A stretch of DNA of 64,000 nucleotides, from the NCBI GenBank assembly GCA_965220265.1, contig CBDCPM010000004.1, forward strand, positions 3,224,001 through 3,288,000. Direction: 5' to 3'. How positions within the stretch are numbered: the first letter of the stretch is position 1; each line of letters starts with the position of its first letter. The DNA is from Bin87 sp965220265 (lineage in GTDB: Bacteria; Chloroflexota; Dehalococcoidia; Lucifugimonadales; UBA3495). The position numbers and the translations under genes are program-made. Positions 61,820 through 64,000 of the stretch are shown here, piece after piece. The notes under the pieces were generated by a model, which saw nothing but the letters and a program-made list of their open reading frames with translations, had not been told where the DNA came from and ran no database searches.

Positions 61820-61911
61820 CCCCAGCCAGTTACGCTACGTTTTGCGTTTTTGTGCTTCCTACTTGAACAATCCCACTTTGTATGGGCCGCGGCTCCGTAG
61901 GAGGATTCCAG

Positions 61912-62703
61912 ATGATGAACGAGAATGAACGACGCGCCTCACCCAAAAATCGTTGGACCCGCTGGTACATGTGGCTCGCCTACGGCGGCATCCTGGTAAT
62001 GATCGCGGTCGGGGTCATGGCGATGGCGATGCACCGCGACGGCAAGACGGTGGTGCAACACCACAACATCGCGACGTTGACCCCCCACGAAGCGGCTGCG
62101 CTGATCCGCCAACACCACAGCATCAACAGCCCCGCCGAAGTGGACGACCTGGAAACGATCGCGTACCAGTATGGCATCACTCTCGATGAGTCCATCGCGC
62201 GTTATGCCTGGCGCGACGACTTCTCAAGGATGGTAACGGCCATCGAGCACGAGGACCCCGACAGCGTCGTTGATGCCGGCAAAACCGGCAGGTTGTCGGC
62301 TTGGATCAATTTTTCAGGTTCCATCTCCGGCAACGCCCGGAATGCCATCGACAAATTCAAGTCCGAAAACCCTCACGTTAAGGTCAGCCTACAAACCGGT
62401 AAAGACCCGGGGTTCACCAAGCGGGAGGTGGAGGAAGCGGTAGTCGGAGCGCATCTCGCGGTCATGGCAGAGGTCGGTGTGCAGGATGGCGTGACCTATT
62501 ACGACGGCGACGCCAATGAAATCGTCGTGACCGTCCAGATGGCGACTCCGCCCTCCGATGAAAAACTATCCTCACTGGAAAAGGCAGCAGAGCGCGGCGC
62601 CGCCGATGCCACCAGGCCGGATATTACGGACAGCCTCACCATATCGCTGTCCGTCGTCCAGCATGACCTAAGTGGAACCGATGGCTACCGTGCGCCCAAC
62701 TGA
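61912..62703 (+). CDS. Membrane-anchored hypothetical protein
   Basis: ATG 61912 has GGAGG seven bases upstream; an ATG at 61882 is further from any site. The 263-residue product has one N-terminal anchor (WYMWLAYGGILVMIAVGVMA) after a basic cytoplasmic start, and an extracytoplasmic domain. That domain includes LTPHEAAALIRQHHSINSPA, INFSGSISGNARNAIDKFKS and VQDGVTYYDGDANEIVVTVQ. The family is not recognised. It follows the lipoprotein gene by 92 bases on the same strand, so both may act at the cell surface. Confidence 0.65.
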   Translation: MMNENERRASPKNRWTRWYMWLAYGGILVMIAVGVMAMAMHRDGKTVVQHHNIATLTPHEAAALIRQHHSINSPAEVDDLETIAYQYGITLDESIARYAWRDDFSRMVTAIEHEDPDSVVDAGKTGRLSAWINFSGSISGNARNAIDKFKSENPHVKVSLQTGKDPGFTKREVEEAVVGAHLAVMAEVGVQDGVTYYDGDANEIVVTVQMATPPSDEKLSSLEKAAERGAADATRPDITDSLTISLSVVQHDLSGTDGYRAPN

Positions 62704-62731
62704 CGCGGCTTGACACACTCCGTTCGATTAT

Positions 62732-63193
62732 TTGAGGGCAAATCGGATTACGACAATCGTCAGTCAGTTGGTCGATCTACGCTCCAGCTACCCGAGAATG
62801 GGAGTAGCGAAATCCCCTCGCGAATACGAAGAAACGCTCGACCTGGAGTGGCTGGGGATCGTCAGAGCAGCCGGCCTTAGCGAAGGGTCAACCGACATCC
62901 AGGCTTGCCATTACTACTACCCCGAGCTCTTCTACGGGTACTGGATACCGTTCGACCCTGACCAAATGCCTGACGCGGACCAGTACGAAGAGCTGGAACT
63001 GCCGCGGTACGAGGGAGCGACGACGCCAATATACCTGCCCAAAGTCGTCACGGCCGACAAAATTAGGGCCGGATACCCGCTGGGTAAGACAGCCGAACGA
63101 TATCACCTGTGTCAGAACAGCAGCGAGACCGAGGAGGTCGGGTACTACTACGTCGACCACCCAGCAGGCGATTACTGCGAACGCAAACCGTAG
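62732..63193 (+). CDS. Hypothetical protein
   Basis: TTG 62732 opens 153 codons without a strong ribosome site; ATG 62801 would be a shorter start. The product is acidic and rich in Tyr (HYYYPELFYGYWIPFDPDQM, VGYYYVDHPAGDYCERK). No family recognised. Confidence 0.5.
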   Translation: MRANRITTIVSQLVDLRSSYPRMGVAKSPREYEETLDLEWLGIVRAAGLSEGSTDIQACHYYYPELFYGYWIPFDPDQMPDADQYEELELPRYEGATTPIYLPKVVTADKIRAGYPLGKTAERYHLCQNSSETEEVGYYYVDHPAGDYCERKP

Positions 63194-63295
63194 CCCACAC
63201 TGGGCCGACGAGACAGTCCAACAATCAGTCAAACCTCTACCGCGTGTCATTTGCGGTGGCACTTCCCCGGTGATATGTTGGCGCCCGGAGACGGG

Positions 63296-64000
63296 ATGAC
63301 GCCACAGTTACCCACAATGAACCCTCGCGATTTCGTCGAACGCTGGAGCAACGCCGGGTTCGGGGAACGCCAGGGCGCGCAGCCCTTTTTCATCGACCTG
63401 TGCGCTGTCGTGGGGCATCCGACGCCGCCGGCGTACGGCGACCCCGAGAGGTTCACGTTCGAGAAGTGGGTGCCAGGCGGATTCGCCGACGCGTACTTCG
63501 AGGAGCACTTCGGCTGGGAGTTCAAAGGGCAGGACGCCCAACTGGACAGCGCATTCGACCAACTGCTCCGCTACCAAGTGCACCTGAAGACGCCGCCGTT
63601 GCTGATCGTGTCGTCCTTCCAGACGATACGCATCCAAACCAACTTCCCCGGGATGGAAACGGCTCGGTACGATGTCGGCATCGAGGAGTTGAAACAGCCA
63701 GGCCGGCTGGAACTCGTGCGGGACGCCTTCTTCGCGCCAGACCGTTTCCGAGAACGGTTGCGGTCAGTCGACGCGGTGACCCGGGAGACGGCATCGTTGT
63801 TCCAGTCCATCGTCGAGGACATGGAGTCCCGGAACGAGGACCCTGAGCGCCTGGCACGTTACCTGAACCAGCTTGTTTTCTGCCTCTACTCGGAGGACGC
63901 CGGCCTGCTCCCTGACGGGCTATTCAGTCGCATCGTGACACAACACTACCGCGATCCGGCGGACTTCGACGAGGCCATAAGAGGCTTGTTCGGCGCCATG
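63296..64000 (+). CDS. MmeI-like type IIG restriction-modification enzyme, N-terminal part
   Basis: ATG 63296 has GGAG upstream; ATG 63317 is an alternative. The frame is open for 235 codons to the window edge. NPRDFVERWSNAGFGERQGA and QPFFIDLCAVVGHPTP are followed by GGFADAYFEEHFGWEFKGQD with the PD-ExK nuclease residues, LLRYQVHLKTPPLLIVSSFQ and LNQLVFCLYSEDAGLLPDGL. This is the N-terminal endonuclease and linker of MmeI/BREX-PglX-like class enzymes that carry a gamma-type adenine methylase further on. The methylase and recognition domains lie outside the window. Confidence 0.85.
   Translation, partial: MTPQLPTMNPRDFVERWSNAGFGERQGAQPFFIDLCAVVGHPTPPAYGDPERFTFEKWVPGGFADAYFEEHFGWEFKGQDAQLDSAFDQLLRYQVHLKTPPLLIVSSFQTIRIQTNFPGMETARYDVGIEELKQPGRLELVRDAFFAPDRFRERLRSVDAVTRETASLFQSIVEDMESRNEDPERLARYLNQLVFCLYSEDAGLLPDGLFSRIVTQHYRDPADFDEAIRGLFGAM

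Noticed and set aside
1..64000. CRISPR arrays, tRNA and rRNA genes
   Set aside because: No regularly spaced repeats and no cloverleaf or rRNA-like segments were recognised by eye; a covariance-model scan would be needed to exclude tRNAs fully.

Overview
The window is GC-rich bacterial DNA with metabolic genes at its left end, followed by about 50 kb of accessory DNA packed with insertion sequences, broken genes, DNA-modification and restriction genes, and site-specific recombinases. No rRNA, tRNA or CRISPR array was recognised. Imine deaminase, amidases, a reductive pyrimidine-degradation pair and an LLM-type flavin oxidoreductase, together with heavy IS load and REP-like palindromes, resemble Chloroflexota (SAR202/Dehalococcoidia-like) or similar environmental genomes. 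This assignment is inference; nothing in the window is diagnostic.

Layout. 0-8.8 kb: RidA-family protein, a decayed amidase/IS630 chimera, beta-ureidopropionase, a frameshifted LLM oxidoreductase, dihydropyrimidinase, an IS427-group IS5 element, and an intact amidase. 8.9-16.2 kb: a 3' fragment of an Nmad3-type gene, two uncharacterised genes, an IS1380 remnant, and two HEAT-repeat proteins. 16.4-24.4 kb, minus strand: a UvrD-type helicase/nuclease, then recombinase locus A (large serine recombinase, small 'DTGW' protein, zinc-ribbon/resolvase protein without the serine, split resolvase domain, leader peptide with terminator, coiled-coil protein). 24.9-31.5 kb: HARE-HTH-like protein, 5' fragment of Nmad3, a degenerate IS701-like element, a membrane protein, a complete ISNCY-type element, a small acidic repeat protein. 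31.8-40.5 kb: type I restriction system hsdM-hsdS-brnT-hsdR, in which hsdS carries a clean IS1380 insertion and hsdR is fused in frame behind a BrnA-like antitoxin segment. 40.5-54.3 kb: small unknown genes, an intact Nmad3 gene, a metallo-beta-lactamase/membrane-protein pair, a broken methylase-specificity fusion abutting a broken PD-(D/E)XK gene, a Fic pseudogene, a KAP NTPase, an MFS transporter and small membrane proteins. 54.3-59.7 kb: resolvase remnants, then recombinase locus B, a compact six-gene operon. 60-64 kb: GIY-YIG protein, lipoprotein, two unknown proteins, and the 5' end of an MmeI-like type IIG restriction-modification gene running off the edge.

How the parts relate. Beta-ureidopropionase and dihydropyrimidinase are consecutive steps of reductive pyrimidine catabolism. 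The two recombinase loci share an architecture: a coiled-coil/possible winged-helix protein, a small 'DTGW' protein, stand-alone resolvase domains of which two lack the nucleophile, and one intact large serine recombinase, with strong ribosome-binding sites on most members. This architecture and the BrnT / BrnA-HsdR arrangement are the best candidates for undescribed systems. Several families (Nmad3, the PD-(D/E)XK protein, amidase, IS1380, IS701-like, resolvases) occur as both intact and truncated copies, showing repeated recombination.
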